From Gammaproteobacteria bacterium (GTDB taxonomy: Bacteria; Pseudomonadota; Gammaproteobacteria; Xanthomonadales; Wenzhouxiangellaceae): a stretch of 18,996 nt of DNA. Where the stretch lies: the NCBI GenBank assembly GCA_003561495.1, contig PWWM01000121.1:1-18996 (forward strand), written 5' to 3'. Positions 1 through 7,464 of this stretch are shown here, piece by piece. Position 1 is the first letter of the stretch, and each line of letters opens with the position of its first letter. Below the pieces are notes generated by a model. The model saw only the letters and a list, made by a program, of their open reading frames with translations, did no database searches and was not told the origin of the DNA. The position numbers were made by a program, and so were the translations under genes.

Positions 1-1616
1 ACTGGGAACTGAACCAGCCTCTGGCCATCCAGGTCAGTGCGGAACAGATTCAGGCCGAAGGCGCCTGCCTGGTGGAATCCGCCACTCGCCAGGGCCGACT
101 CTGCCTGCGTACATTGACCATTGATGGCGACAGTCGCGCCGAAGTGGGGATCGAGAACGTCCCCATGGATCTGCTGCTGGTGCCCATCGATCCGACCTTT
201 CACCTGACGACGCCGCTTTCCGGTGAGTTGAGCGTGGCCTGGTCACCCCAGGGCCTCGAGGACCTGGCCGGATTCCTTCAGCTCGATGCCGGCGCCATTA
301 CGCCACTCGATAACGACCGGGAGTTGCTGCGCATCGAATCGGTGCGGCTGGATCTGAACCCGGCAACCAACCGCCTGGTACTGGACTTCGAAGCGTTGCT
401 GGAAGGCGACAGTCAACTGACCGGGCAAGCCCGATTCGTGGACCTCAAGGATCCGGGTTCAGCCGAGATCGATGCCTTGGCGCGTCTGAATCTGCCCGAC
501 ATCGGCGTCTTCAACCGCCTGGTACCGGAACTCGATCAGCTCGGTGGTCGCCTGGAAGGGGATCTACTCATTCGCGGGCCGCTGCTTGGGCCCAGCTTTC
601 AGGGTCAGGCGCGGCTGCAAGAGGGCTTGATCGTGCACGCGCCGCTGGGATTGAAAATTTCCGATATCGACATTGCCCTGGACGGTGAGAACGACGAAGG
701 CCGCCTCACCGGCCGGATGCTGTCCGGGGATGGTCATCTCAACATCAATGGTCGCATCGATCAGCGTGAGGACGAAACCTGGCGATTCGAAATCAGCGCC
801 GATGGAGAGCGATTCGCCTTTGCCGATATCGACTGGTTGCGACTGTACGCCAGTCCGCAGGTCCGCTTGACCGGCAGCGGCGAAGCCGTGGAAATCGACG
901 GCGACATCCGAATTGACCACCTCCGTGGCGGCATGCCTCCCGGAGTCGAGGAACGCGTCAATGTCTCCGAGGATGTCCGCGTGCTCGGAGAAACCGAAGA
1001 GGAAGAGGAACTCATCGACCAGCGCCTGACCGGCCGGCTCGGCATTCACGTGGGCGATGACGCCAGGCTGGCGGCCATGGGCATGCAGACTCAACTGGCC
1101 GGCGAACTGGAACTGATCTGGGAGCCTCAAAGCCCGATTCCACGCGGCCGGGGGCTGATTCGTCTGCCGCAGGGCTCGTATCGGGCATACGGACAGAATC
1201 TGGAGATTCGTGATGGGGAGATTTTGTTCACCGGCCACTCACTGGACAATCCACGCCTGGACATTCGCGCCATTCGTGACATCTTCGGCGACCCCCAGGT
1301 TGAAGAAGCCGGGGTTCACATTCGCGGCAATGCACAAAACCCCGTCATCGAGCTGTTCACCAGTCCACCGACCAGTGAGGAAAAGGCACTGGCCTACGTG
1401 ATCACCGGCGCCGATTTCGATCATGCCGGGGGCCAGGGCGCGATCAATGTTGGTTTCTACCTGCTGCCGCGTTTGTTCGTCAGTTACGGCATCGGCCTGT
1501 TCGAAGCCGGCAACGTGTTATCCGGCCGCTACGAACTCTCGCAGCGCTGGGGCGTACGGGTGGTTTCAGGCGAGCGCGACACCGGTGTCGATCTGAGTTT
1601 TGCCATTGACCGATAA
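1..1616 (+). CDS. tamB: TamB, translocation and assembly module subunit (5'-truncated)
   Basis: The frame is open from the left edge (in frame from base 3) to a TAA at 1614-1616, so the window holds only the C-terminal ~537 residues of a protein that is normally over 1,000 residues. The sequence has the repetitive beta-rich pattern of the AsmA/TamB (DUF490) family, a bridge-like lipid transport protein that spans the periplasm and works with the outer-membrane protein TamA. The end is diagnostic: a GxYLLPRLFVSYGIGLFE stretch, then an S-x-R-Y-x-L-S-x-R-W segment and a final GVDLSFAIDR, as in the DUF490 C-terminus. An acidic EEEEE-type insertion lies near bases 990-1015. tamA would be expected upstream, outside the window. 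No start codon can be assigned; the first GTG in view (72) is internal. Identification is by family recognition. Confidence 0.93.
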   Translation, partial: WELNQPLAIQVSAEQIQAEGACLVESATRQGRLCLRTLTIDGDSRAEVGIENVPMDLLLVPIDPTFHLTTPLSGELSVAWSPQGLEDLAGFLQLDAGAITPLDNDRELLRIESVRLDLNPATNRLVLDFEALLEGDSQLTGQARFVDLKDPGSAEIDALARLNLPDIGVFNRLVPELDQLGGRLEGDLLIRGPLLGPSFQGQARLQEGLIVHAPLGLKISDIDIALDGENDEGRLTGRMLSGDGHLNINGRIDQREDETWRFEISADGERFAFADIDWLRLYASPQVRLTGSGEAVEIDGDIRIDHLRGGMPPGVEERVNVSEDVRVLGETEEEEELIDQRLTGRLGIHVGDDARLAAMGMQTQLAGELELIWEPQSPIPRGRGLIRLPQGSYRAYGQNLEIRDGEILFTGHSLDNPRLDIRAIRDIFGDPQVEEAGVHIRGNAQNPVIELFTSPPTSEEKALAYVITGADFDHAGGQGAINVGFYLLPRLFVSYGIGLFEAGNVLSGRYELSQRWGVRVVSGERDTGVDLSFAIDR

Positions 1617-1655
1617 GAATTTCGTGAATCAAGCTCAGGGAACGACCGCCAGGAT

Positions 1656-1692
1656 TCACCACGGAGGCACAGAGGACACAGAGAAAAGAAAA
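1656..1692 (+). repeat. Single arm of CCACAGAGG-type palindromic repeat
   Basis: The segment reads CACCACGGAGGCACAGAGG followed by ACACAGAGAAAAG. It closely matches the left arm of the large palindrome at 17478-17512. Only one arm is present here, and it is followed directly by A-rich sequence and the hairpin at 1696-1721. It looks like a decayed half-copy of a widespread intergenic repeat. It is not coding. Confidence 0.7.
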
Positions 1693-1721
1693 AGAAAACG
1701 CCCACCGAAAGGTGGGCGTTT
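1683..1721 (-). terminator. Rho-independent terminator (minus strand, possibly bidirectional)
   Basis: The stem AAACGCCCACC / GGTGGGCGTTT (1696-1706 and 1711-1721) closes on a GAAA tetraloop. Read on the minus strand it is followed by a T-rich run (the A-rich tract at 1683-1695), which makes a good intrinsic terminator for the 55-aa gene that ends at 1853. On the plus strand only three T follow, so it would be a weaker terminator for tamB. Confidence 0.8.
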
Positions 1722-1759
1722 GGGCTGTCTGAGCCCGGAGCAGCCAAGGCTTCCAGGGC

Positions 1760-1785
1760 GGGTGAATTGCGCAGACCTTTCACCC
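1760..1785. other. Small hairpin in the 3' region of the 55-aa gene
   Basis: GGGTGAA (1760-1766) can pair with TTCACCC (1779-1785) across a 12-nt loop. It lies in the ~130-nt stretch between the small minus-strand ORF and its terminator. I see no coding potential in 1722-1852 and cannot assign a function. Confidence 0.3.
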
Positions 1786-1852
1786 TAGGTGGGTTCCCCT
1801 TCCCAAAAAATCTCTTCTCAGGTGCAACTCGGGAGTTGGCCGATGTCGATGT

Positions 1853-2020
1853 CTATGAGCAAGCGTACAGAGCCCGTGAATCGTCACTGTCGCTTTCCAG
1901 GCTCTGCAGCCAATCCATGACCATCTCGTCAGACATCAGGCTTTCAAGCTTCTGGTCTTCGGATGCAACGATCAGTTCGGCGTCGGCGTTGTCATTAACG
2001 ATGAGTGTGAATTCGGCCAT
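1853..2020 (-). CDS. Small acidic hypothetical protein (55 aa)
   Basis: I do not recognise this protein. An ATG at 2020 gives 55 residues beginning MAEFTLIVNDNADAEL and ending ALYACS before a TAG. The frame extends further upstream, but this start has GGAA seven bases before it, and the upstream residues look non-coding. The peptide is very acidic in its second half (many D and E around MSDEMVMDWLQSLESDSDDS) with one Cys next to the end. There is no signal peptide or membrane segment. A good intrinsic terminator lies in the right orientation at 1683-1721, which supports a real transcript. The gene is divergent from the thioesterase gene at 2250 and convergent with tamB. A modified-peptide precursor is conceivable from size and C-terminal Cys, but no maturation enzyme is nearby. 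Confidence that it is real is moderate. Confidence 0.5.
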   Translation of the reverse strand: MAEFTLIVNDNADAELIVASEDQKLESLMSDEMVMDWLQSLESDSDDSRALYACS

Positions 2021-2249
2021 TGTTCTGTTCCATGACTTGAGTTGATTCTGGTAATGAATATGCAATATCCATACCAACTGCTCTGGTGCGCCTTTTTGCG
2101 AGAAATGCGTCACAACCTGGAGCCCTGTGCCGACAAAAAATGGCAATTTCCGACAGCCAACGGACCTTTCACGTCCATTCGGAAAAGCTGCTGGACCGGA
2201 TCAAGGTATCCTTGAGCGTCAACACAGATCGATCAGCCAGGAACTCGTC

Positions 2250-2717
2250 ATGAGTAAAGCAAAGTGTCTGCAGGAAACCTATGCCCCAGGCAACGCCTGC
2301 TTTGGTTGCGGGCCGGCCAACGAAAACGGACTTCGGATTCGCTCATTCGTGGACGGTGACAAGGTCGTGGCCGACTGGACACCTGAAAAACATCACGAGG
2401 CCTTTCCCGGCGTGCTCAATGGCGGCATCATCGGTTCCCTGCTGGATTGCCATTGCAACTGGACGGCCGCCTGGCACTTGATGGAATCTGGCGGCCTGGA
2501 TCATCCACCCTGTACCGTGACCATGGAATACGCCATCAAGCTGCGCCGCCCCACTCCCACCGACGGCCCGCTACACCTGGAAGCCCGGGTGGTCGAGTCC
2601 GACGGCAAGGTGGTCACGGTCGAGGGCGAGTTGTACGCCGGTGACAAGCTGTGCGATCAGTGTGTCGGGAAGTTCGTGGCGGTCGAGCCGGGACATCCGG
2701 CTTATCACAGGTGGTAG
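2250..2717 (+). CDS. PaaI-family hotdog-fold thioesterase
   Basis: This 155-aa protein belongs to the PaaI/4HBT hotdog thioesterases, which hydrolyse acyl-CoA thioesters in the cytoplasm. The N-terminal CFGCG motif (residues 17-21) followed by P-x-N-x-N-GL is typical of a subgroup of this family. The hotdog helix carries the HHEAFPGVLNGGIIGSLLD stretch (residues 48-66), with the NGG turn and an acidic residue (D66) where the catalytic Asp/Glu is expected. The frame is open back to 2127, but I chose the ATG at 2250 because AGGAA precedes it by about seven bases and the family begins just before CFGCG. Substrate cannot be told from sequence. The TAG at 2715-2717 lies four bases before a palindromic repeat that it shares with the convergent tag gene. 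Confidence 0.85.
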   Translation: MSKAKCLQETYAPGNACFGCGPANENGLRIRSFVDGDKVVADWTPEKHHEAFPGVLNGGIIGSLLDCHCNWTAAWHLMESGGLDHPPCTVTMEYAIKLRRPTPTDGPLHLEARVVESDGKVVTVEGELYAGDKLCDQCVGKFVAVEPGHPAYHRW

Positions 2718-2720
2718 GGC

Positions 2721-2797
2721 CGGGAGACGGGAGACGGGAGACGAGATGATCCCGCTTCAGCGCCCTCCGTCTCCCGTCTTACGTCTCCCGTCTTCCG
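2721..2797. repeat. GGGAGAC-type palindromic repeat between convergent genes
   Basis: Three tandem GGGAGAC units at 2722-2743 face inverted units (CCGTCTCCCGTCTTACG and following) at 2767-2797. The arms can form a long imperfect hairpin. The right arm lies inside the end of tag, so it is translated. A second copy lies at the end of ccoI (17201-17299). In RNA it could act as a shared 3'-end hairpin for both convergent genes, but no T-tract follows, so true termination is uncertain. Confidence 0.85.
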
Positions 2798-3362
2798 TAA
2801 CCAACTCCTTCCACCGAAAACACTCCACCAGATGATCATTGACCATCCCCGTGGCCTGCATGTGTGCATACACAATGGTCGGGCCGACGAACTTGAATCC
2901 TCGCTGCTTGAGGTCGCGGCTGATCCGCTCCGACAAGGGGGTGCTGGCCGGTACCTCACTCATTGACTGGAACTGGTTGATGATGGGACGGCCATCGACA
3001 AAATCCCAGATGTAGTGATCGAAACTCCCGAACTCATCCTGAATGTCGAGAAAGGCGCGCGCATTGGTCAGCGCACTTTCGATCTTGAGGCGATTGCGCA
3101 CGATGCCGCGATCAGCGAGCAGTCGATCGACATCGGACTGATCGAACCGCGCAACCTGCTCGGGGTCAAAGCCGGCGAAGGCCCGGCGATAGGCCGGTCG
3201 TTTCTTCAGGATGGTGATCCAGGACAGCCCGGCCTGGGCGCCTTCCAGGATGATGAACTCGAACAATTTGTGATCATCGTGGACCGGCACACCCCACTCT
3301 TCGTCATGATAGAGACGGTAGTCGGGGTCGGCGCCGCACCAGGGACAGCGGTACTTTTCCAT
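2757..3362 (-). CDS. tag: DNA-3-methyladenine glycosylase I
   Basis: Tag excises 3-methyladenine from alkylated DNA, the first step of base excision repair. The 201-aa product matches the family along its length: YHDEEWGVP near the N-terminus, LEGAQAGLSWITILKKR with the catalytic-pocket Glu40, RGFKFVGPTI, and VNDHLVECF at the end. The structural zinc ligands are all present: C6, H19, H177 and C181, with the spacing seen in the E. coli enzyme (C4, H17, H175, C179). The ATG at 3362 is chosen; a GTG directly upstream (3365) is possible, and neither has a clear ribosome binding site. The family normally ends soon after the HxxxC motif. Here the last ~13 residues (TEDGRRKTGDGGR) are the translated arm of the GGGAGAC-type repeat, so this tail is probably not functional. 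Confidence 0.95.
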   Translation of the reverse strand: MEKYRCPWCGADPDYRLYHDEEWGVPVHDDHKLFEFIILEGAQAGLSWITILKKRPAYRRAFAGFDPEQVARFDQSDVDRLLADRGIVRNRLKIESALTNARAFLDIQDEFGSFDHYIWDFVDGRPIINQFQSMSEVPASTPLSERISRDLKQRGFKFVGPTIVYAHMQATGMVNDHLVECFRWKELVTEDGRRKTGDGGR

Positions 3363-3416
3363 CACAGGAACTTGAATGGCAGACTGTATGAATCAGCACA
3401 CTAACACGAGGACACC

Positions 3417-3848
3417 ATGTACAAATTGTTGACCAGCCTGGCGCTGGCTGTAGCCCTGATCACACTCAGCGCCTGTGATCGCGGCTCGCCACCCGACCAG
3501 CCCGAGCCTGACCCACCTGATGTCACAGAGGATGTCATGAGCAGCGACGAACCCACCACCCTGCAGGCCGCAATCGCCTCGGCACGCGCCGACCTGGCCG
3601 GACGCCTGGACATTGACGAAGGCGACATCGAAGTCAGCGACGCCCGTGAAGTCACCTGGCGTGATGGTGCAATGGGATGTCCGGAGCCGGACATGATGTA
3701 TACCCAGGCGCTGGTTTCCGGCTACTACATCAAACTGCGCGTTGGTGATGACGCCTATGCCTACCATTCCGGACGCGACGGCCAGCCCTTTCTGTGTCCG
3801 GCCGAGCGCAGCCAGCCTCCCGTTGATGACCAGAAACCATTGATGTGA
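3417..3848 (+). CDS. Putative lipoprotein, function unknown
   Basis: This is a 143-aa predicted lipoprotein. It has a basic start (MYK), a hydrophobic stretch and a lipobox LSAC with Cys20 as the lipidation site. A Pro/Asp-rich linker (residues 24-45) follows, then a small globular domain. The stretch VTWRDGAMGCPEPDMMYTQ with YYIKLRVG and FLCP resembles a small secreted domain with a W-x-D-x-x-x-GCP core found in hypothetical proteins; I cannot name the family. The domain's two Cys (in GCP and LCP) may form a disulfide. GAGG lies seven bases before the ATG. It is transcribed away from tag and is followed 58 bases later by another lipoprotein gene on the same strand, so the two may be co-transcribed. 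Confidence 0.75.
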   Translation: MYKLLTSLALAVALITLSACDRGSPPDQPEPDPPDVTEDVMSSDEPTTLQAAIASARADLAGRLDIDEGDIEVSDAREVTWRDGAMGCPEPDMMYTQALVSGYYIKLRVGDDAYAYHSGRDGQPFLCPAERSQPPVDDQKPLM

Positions 3849-3906
3849 TGGTTGCGTGGTTCCGGCTTGAACGAGTTCGTCACCTGGCTGATCTAGACTC
3901 GACGGC

Positions 3907-4752
3907 ATGAAGTCATTCTTTCGGATGCTGGCTCTGGTCTCGCTGGCCGTCGTGGTGGCGGGTTGCGGAGTCCGGCTGGCCTACAACAACATCGATTGGC
4001 TGATCATGCGCTGGGTTGACCGCCAGGTCACCCTGGAGCCTGAACAGGATCGGGCATTCCGCCAAATGCTTGACCAACGGATGGAATGGCATTGCGCCAG
4101 TGAATTACCCGACTATGTAGAGTTTCTGCGCGCTGTCGAGTCCGACATTCGACAAAACGACATTTCCGTCGAACGCCTGATGGTCCATGGCGAAGAGCTC
4201 AGGGTCCTGGGTGAGCGCCTGATGGAAGGCTTGCAGCCGGCGGTCATTGACTTGCTGGCCAGCCTGAACGACGACCAGGTCGCCGAGATTCTCGAAGGCA
4301 TTGACGAACGCAACGAGGAACTGCGTGAACAAGCATTCGAGACCAGTGAGGAGCAGCTCAGACAGGACCGGGTCGAAAGCATGAATCGCGTACTGAGAAG
4401 AATTTTCGGCCAGGTCACTGATCGACAGAATCAGCGACTCATCCAGTGGGCGGCTGAACTCGAACCCACGGAAGAACTGGCGTTGAGCCAACGGCTGGCC
4501 TGGCGCGATCGCTTTGCCCGTGCGCTAGACCATCGGGATGACCCGGAAGTGTTCGCCGAACTGATGAGCCCCCTGCTTGAGCCGACCAACGACTGGTCCG
4601 ATGAATACCAGGCAATCATGGAATTCAATCGTGAGCGCACGCTGGAGGCCATGGTTGACATTCACCACATGGCCAACAATCGACAACTGGGCAGGGTTCG
4701 ATCACGCCTGAACTCCCTGGCCAGAAGTTTCAATCGCTTGAGCTGTGTCTGA
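3907..4752 (+). CDS. DUF6279-family lipoprotein
   Basis: This 281-aa protein has a lipoprotein signal with lipobox VAGC (Cys20) and then the hallmark start of the DUF6279 family: LAYNNIDWLIMRWVDRQVTL, a run of E and Q residues, and a WHCASELPDYVEFL segment. The rest is strongly helical and charged. Its biochemical role is unknown; the signal places it in the periplasm, anchored in a membrane. The position after Cys20 is Gly, not Asp, which by the usual rule favours outer-membrane sorting. It may be co-transcribed with the lipoprotein gene 58 bases upstream. Its TGA (4750-4752) directly abuts the TGA of the convergent yceH with no intervening base. Confidence 0.85.
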   Translation: MKSFFRMLALVSLAVVVAGCGVRLAYNNIDWLIMRWVDRQVTLEPEQDRAFRQMLDQRMEWHCASELPDYVEFLRAVESDIRQNDISVERLMVHGEELRVLGERLMEGLQPAVIDLLASLNDDQVAEILEGIDERNEELREQAFETSEEQLRQDRVESMNRVLRRIFGQVTDRQNQRLIQWAAELEPTEELALSQRLAWRDRFARALDHRDDPEVFAELMSPLLEPTNDWSDEYQAIMEFNRERTLEAMVDIHHMANNRQLGRVRSRLNSLARSFNRLSCV

Positions 4753-5454
4753 TCAGGGATCGGCTCCCTCATCCTTGTTCAGCAAGGCTTCCAGGCGTTC
4801 CACTCGAGACTCCAGTTCCGCAATTCGCTCTTCCAGCGCTGGGTCGTTTCCCGACTGGACGGCAGCCCCGGACTCATCGCCGGAGTCGGCCGGCGCCTGG
4901 GCCTTGATGTCGCCGGCCAGGCGATGCATGTAGCGATCCTCACGCTGTCCCGGAGCACGTCCCACACAAACCACCATGGGTGGATCCCGGTGCGATAAAC
5001 GTTCCAGGTTGTAGCGCACGTCATCAAGATCGTCAAAGCGATGCATTCGCTCGCTGCGTGTATACAGCTCGGCCACGGTTTGCGGGCCGCGCAGCAGCAG
5101 CAATCCGACCAGGGCGCGCTGACCCGGCGTCAACTCCAGCCCACTATCGGCCCGATGCGCGTAGCGGGTGGCGCGTGCGCCGAAATCACTCTTGACCAGG
5201 CCGCGCTGCTCAAGTTGGCGCAAGGTCTGGCCCACGCGGCCCGGGTCCAGCTTCATGACCGGATGGCGGCTGGTCTTCTGATTGCAGGCCGTGGTGGTGG
5301 CATTCTGAGTCAGCGGATAGCTTTCCGGTGTGGTTGACTCCTTTTCAATCAGCACGCCAAAAACACGCGCTTCCTCGGCGCTCAGCGGCGGGTCCAGCGG
5401 CAGTTCATGGTCAGGCTTTTCGTTTTCAGTCATGGGGTCGGGTTTTAATGTCAT
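4753..5454 (-). CDS. yceH: YceH family protein (DUF480)
   Basis: This 233-aa protein matches the YceH/DUF480 family, which carries two winged-helix-like domains. Diagnostic stretches are LSAEEARVFGVLIEKESTTPE, TACNQKTSRHPVM, LLLLRGPQTVAELYTRSERM and REDRYMHRLAGDI. The C-terminus (about residues 205-228) is a short heptad-patterned helix, also seen in the E. coli protein. The exact function is not established. Two starts are possible: ATG at 5454 or ATG at 5433 (residue 8); neither has a clear ribosome binding site, and the conserved domain begins only near residue 22, so the shorter form is equally likely. The gene lies downstream of cspA, separated by the cspA terminator and a dispersed repeat (5502-5624) that occupies its likely promoter region. 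Confidence 0.93.
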   Translation of the reverse strand: MTLKPDPMTENEKPDHELPLDPPLSAEEARVFGVLIEKESTTPESYPLTQNATTTACNQKTSRHPVMKLDPGRVGQTLRQLEQRGLVKSDFGARATRYAHRADSGLELTPGQRALVGLLLLRGPQTVAELYTRSERMHRFDDLDDVRYNLERLSHRDPPMVVCVGRAPGQREDRYMHRLAGDIKAQAPADSGDESGAAVQSGNDPALEERIAELESRVERLEALLNKDEGADP

Positions 5455-5501
5455 TGCGAAGTGACATTTTTACCATGAGCACAGGCTGCATGGCGTGTTT
5501 T

Positions 5502-5624
5502 CCGGTCAAGCCCACTCGTCGCTTGACGGTTGAGAGTTGGTTGATGGCGGAGCCAGATCGAAGCCTCCATTGGACTTTCAAGCTTCTCTTACCTGTCGCA
5601 TTGGGTGGTATTTGATCGGTCAGG
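5502..5624 (+). repeat. Dispersed repeat A, copy 1
   Basis: This ~123-bp segment matches 18546-18669 in the same orientation at roughly 88-90% identity by eye. It starts CCGGTCAAGCCCACTCGTCG and ends GGTGGTATTTGATCGGTCAGG. It fills most of the gap between yceH and the cspA terminator. I see no gene in it, and its open frames are short and not supported. Confidence 0.85.
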
Positions 5625-5661
5625 GCTCCAAATTCGGATGTGCCAAAGAGATATCGCTATC

Positions 5662-5697
5662 CAAAAAACAAAAAAGCCCCGCAAGAGCGAGGCTTTT
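5662..5697 (-). terminator. Rho-independent terminator of the cold-shock gene
   Basis: On the minus strand the stem AAAAGCCTCGC / GCGGGGCTTTT (11 bp, one G-T pair) encloses a four-base loop (5683-5686). It is followed by TTTTTTGTTTTTTGG (the A-rich tract at 5661-5675). It sits 25 bases after the cspA stop codon and is a textbook intrinsic terminator. Confidence 0.92.
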
Positions 5698-5721
5698 CCG
5701 GTTTCTTTGAAACCTCGGTCT

Positions 5722-5925
5722 TCAGACAGCCTGCACGTTGGCAGCCTGCGGGCCCTTGGGACCATCCTGAATATCGAAGGACACCTTCTGTCCTTCGGCC
5801 AGGGTCTTGAAACCACTGCCCTGAATGGCGCTGAAGTGGACGAATACGTCCTTGCCGCCATCATCCTGACTGATGAAACCGAACCCCTTCGCCTCGTTAA
5901 ACCACTTGACGGAACCTGTTGCCAT
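5722..5925 (-). CDS. Cold-shock protein, CspA family
   Basis: This 67-aa protein is a single cold-shock domain, a nucleic-acid chaperone that binds single-stranded RNA and DNA in the cytoplasm. Both RNA-binding motifs are intact: RNP1 KGFGFI (residues 13-18) and RNP2 VFVHF (27-31), with the aromatic W8/F9 near the start. The length is typical. The ATG at 5925 is preceded by AAAGG at a rather long spacing of 11 bases. The leader is long and A/T-rich in part and contains a hairpin followed by a long T run (5945-5975), as described separately. It is monocistronic, with its own terminator at 5662-5697. Which csp paralogue it is cannot be told. Confidence 0.96.
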   Translation of the reverse strand: MATGSVKWFNEAKGFGFISQDDGGKDVFVHFSAIQGSGFKTLAEGQKVSFDIQDGPKGPQAANVQAV

Positions 5926-5944
5926 GTTACTTACTACCTTTACT

Positions 5945-5975
5945 GAAAAAAAAGAAAAAAGCGCTTGCAGCTTTT
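5945..5975 (-). promoter_or_regulatory. Hairpin plus T-tract in the cold-shock gene leader
   Basis: On the minus strand AAAAGC (5970-5975) can pair with GCTTTT (5957-5962) around a seven-base loop and is followed by TTCTTTTTTTT. This lies 20-50 bases upstream of the start codon. It has the form of a weak intrinsic terminator or pause site within the untranslated leader, so it may attenuate or make temperature-dependent the expression of the gene. The six-base stem is short, so this is tentative. Confidence 0.4.
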
Positions 5976-6090
5976 GAAAGTTGGGGTTTTCGGAGGTCTT
6001 TCTATGGAGGGATCAACTACCTAAACTCACACTGCCATCCACTACAGGCTAGAGTAGTGTAACGTGACCGGGACCACATTTCCATAACAA

Positions 6091-7464
6091 TTAGATTTCA
6101 TTTCCGCGCCCCAGCGCTTCGACAAGCTCCTGAACAGCCGATTCGCGTCCAGGATCAGCAGCATTCTCGCGATTGAGGGTCGACCATTCCGGATGATGAC
6201 GCGCCCGGCGCAGGGGCGCCGGCAGACGCTTGTGCTTCCAGGCCTCCTCGACAGCCGGCCGTAGCGGGTCCATGCTGGCATGTCCCCGCCGGACCAGTTC
6301 AGCCAGCAGGCACAATTGTCGCCAGGCCAGCAGACGCAAAGCCGGGTCATCGACGCCCAGCCGTCCGGTGCCGCGCATTTTCTCCACCAGTCGTTTTCCG
6401 GCCGTTCCGGCCAGGCCGGCCCCGGCGCCGGCCAGGGTACCCACCAGTGTTCCAGCCCCCAGTGACAGACCGGCGGTGGAAATATCGAAGATCAGGCCGG
6501 CCCCGGCGCCGGCTCCAGCATACTTGCCGGCACGAATACCGAAATGGGCCAGGGTCTGCGGATCGAACAAGTCATCGGGCCAGCGCCCGTCGGTCAGGGG
6601 GAGATCCTGGTCCTGGTAATCCTCGCTTCCGAATCGATACAGATCCAGCAGAATATCGACGCACACCTGTTCGCGCCGGCGAACCACCCGTCGAATCTCC
6701 TCGAGTCTGGCCTGGCGCTCCTGCTCGATTTCGAGCGAATAATGCCGGCGACAGGCGGCCACATCGATCAATAGATCGGCAATGGCCGCCAGCGCCGCAC
6801 GCTGACGCCGATGATCCTCGCGCTCACGTTCGGCCATCCACGCCTCCAGAGACGGGGCGAAGTCATCGAGCAAACCCTTGAGCTTCTCGAACAGGCGATG
6901 TTCGGTGGCCGGGTCGCGGATCACGGCATCGAAGGCCAGTACGCTGTGCAGGCTCAGCCTGGCCAGCGCCTGGCGCCATTCATCTTCGCGACTGTCATCG
7001 GCTGCCGTGAAGTTGAGCACCATCACCAGAGGCCGGGCGCATCGGCCCAGCACGGCCAGTTCGTCAAGGTACTTCTCAAGAACCGGTTCACGCGCATCAA
7101 TCACGTACAGACCCACATCGACCTCGCCCATCAGTTCCAGCACCCGGCATTCCTGATCAAACCGGCGACGCGCCTGGCCATCGCGCAACAATCGTTCGAT
7201 ACGATCCGGACCGTCATGGCGCTCACCCGGGAGTTCATCGAGCCACTCAATCAATTCGGGCGCATTCTCCAGCCCCGGGGTGTCGTTGAGCTCGATCAGC
7301 GCCTGACCCTCCACCTCAAGCAATACCGAAGTGATCTGTCGGGTCGTTCCCCCGCGATCCCGAACCTCGCCGAACTGGCGATCATGGGTCAGAGTGCGCA
7401 CCAGCGAGGTCTTGCCGGTGTTGGTGTGCCCGACCACGGCGATCTTCAGCACAGGCAAATCCAT
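6091..7464 (-). CDS. GTPase-like protein with DUF3482 domain
   Basis: This 457-aa protein has an N-terminal P-loop GTPase domain followed by the DUF3482 region. Visible nucleotide-binding motifs are the P-loop GHTNTGKTS (residues 12-20), a GGTTR switch-like stretch (38-42) and DTPG (61-64). The G4 position reads LNFTAADD (150-157), not the canonical NKxD, so guanine specificity is not certain. Residues 315-354 are a striking glycine/alanine-rich, hydrophobic stretch with regular small-residue spacing (AGAGAGAG, then GAGTLVGTLAGAGAG), which suggests membrane insertion. The start is the ATG at 7464; its first base is the last base of the DUF2868 stop codon (TGATG overlap), so the two are translationally coupled. 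A TTG just before it (7467) is possible. DUF2868/DUF3482 pairs recur in proteobacteria; the function is unknown. Confidence 0.88.
   Translation of the reverse strand: MDLPVLKIAVVGHTNTGKTSLVRTLTHDRQFGEVRDRGGTTRQITSVLLEVEGQALIELNDTPGLENAPELIEWLDELPGERHDGPDRIERLLRDGQARRRFDQECRVLELMGEVDVGLYVIDAREPVLEKYLDELAVLGRCARPLVMVLNFTAADDSREDEWRQALARLSLHSVLAFDAVIRDPATEHRLFEKLKGLLDDFAPSLEAWMAEREREDHRRQRAALAAIADLLIDVAACRRHYSLEIEQERQARLEEIRRVVRRREQVCVDILLDLYRFGSEDYQDQDLPLTDGRWPDDLFDPQTLAHFGIRAGKYAGAGAGAGLIFDISTAGLSLGAGTLVGTLAGAGAGLAGTAGKRLVEKMRGTGRLGVDDPALRLLAWRQLCLLAELVRRGHASMDPLRPAVEEAWKHKRLPAPLRRARHHPEWSTLNRENAADPGRESAVQELVEALGRGNEI

Noticed and set aside
564..1238. Long minus-strand open frame opposite tamB.
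   Set aside because: It is a shadow of the TamB reading frame in GC-rich DNA, with no family resemblance or ribosome binding site.
1853..2020. Reading the 55-aa acidic peptide as a RiPP precursor.
   Set aside because: It has only one Cys, no recognised leader motif, and no modification, protease or export gene in the neighbourhood.
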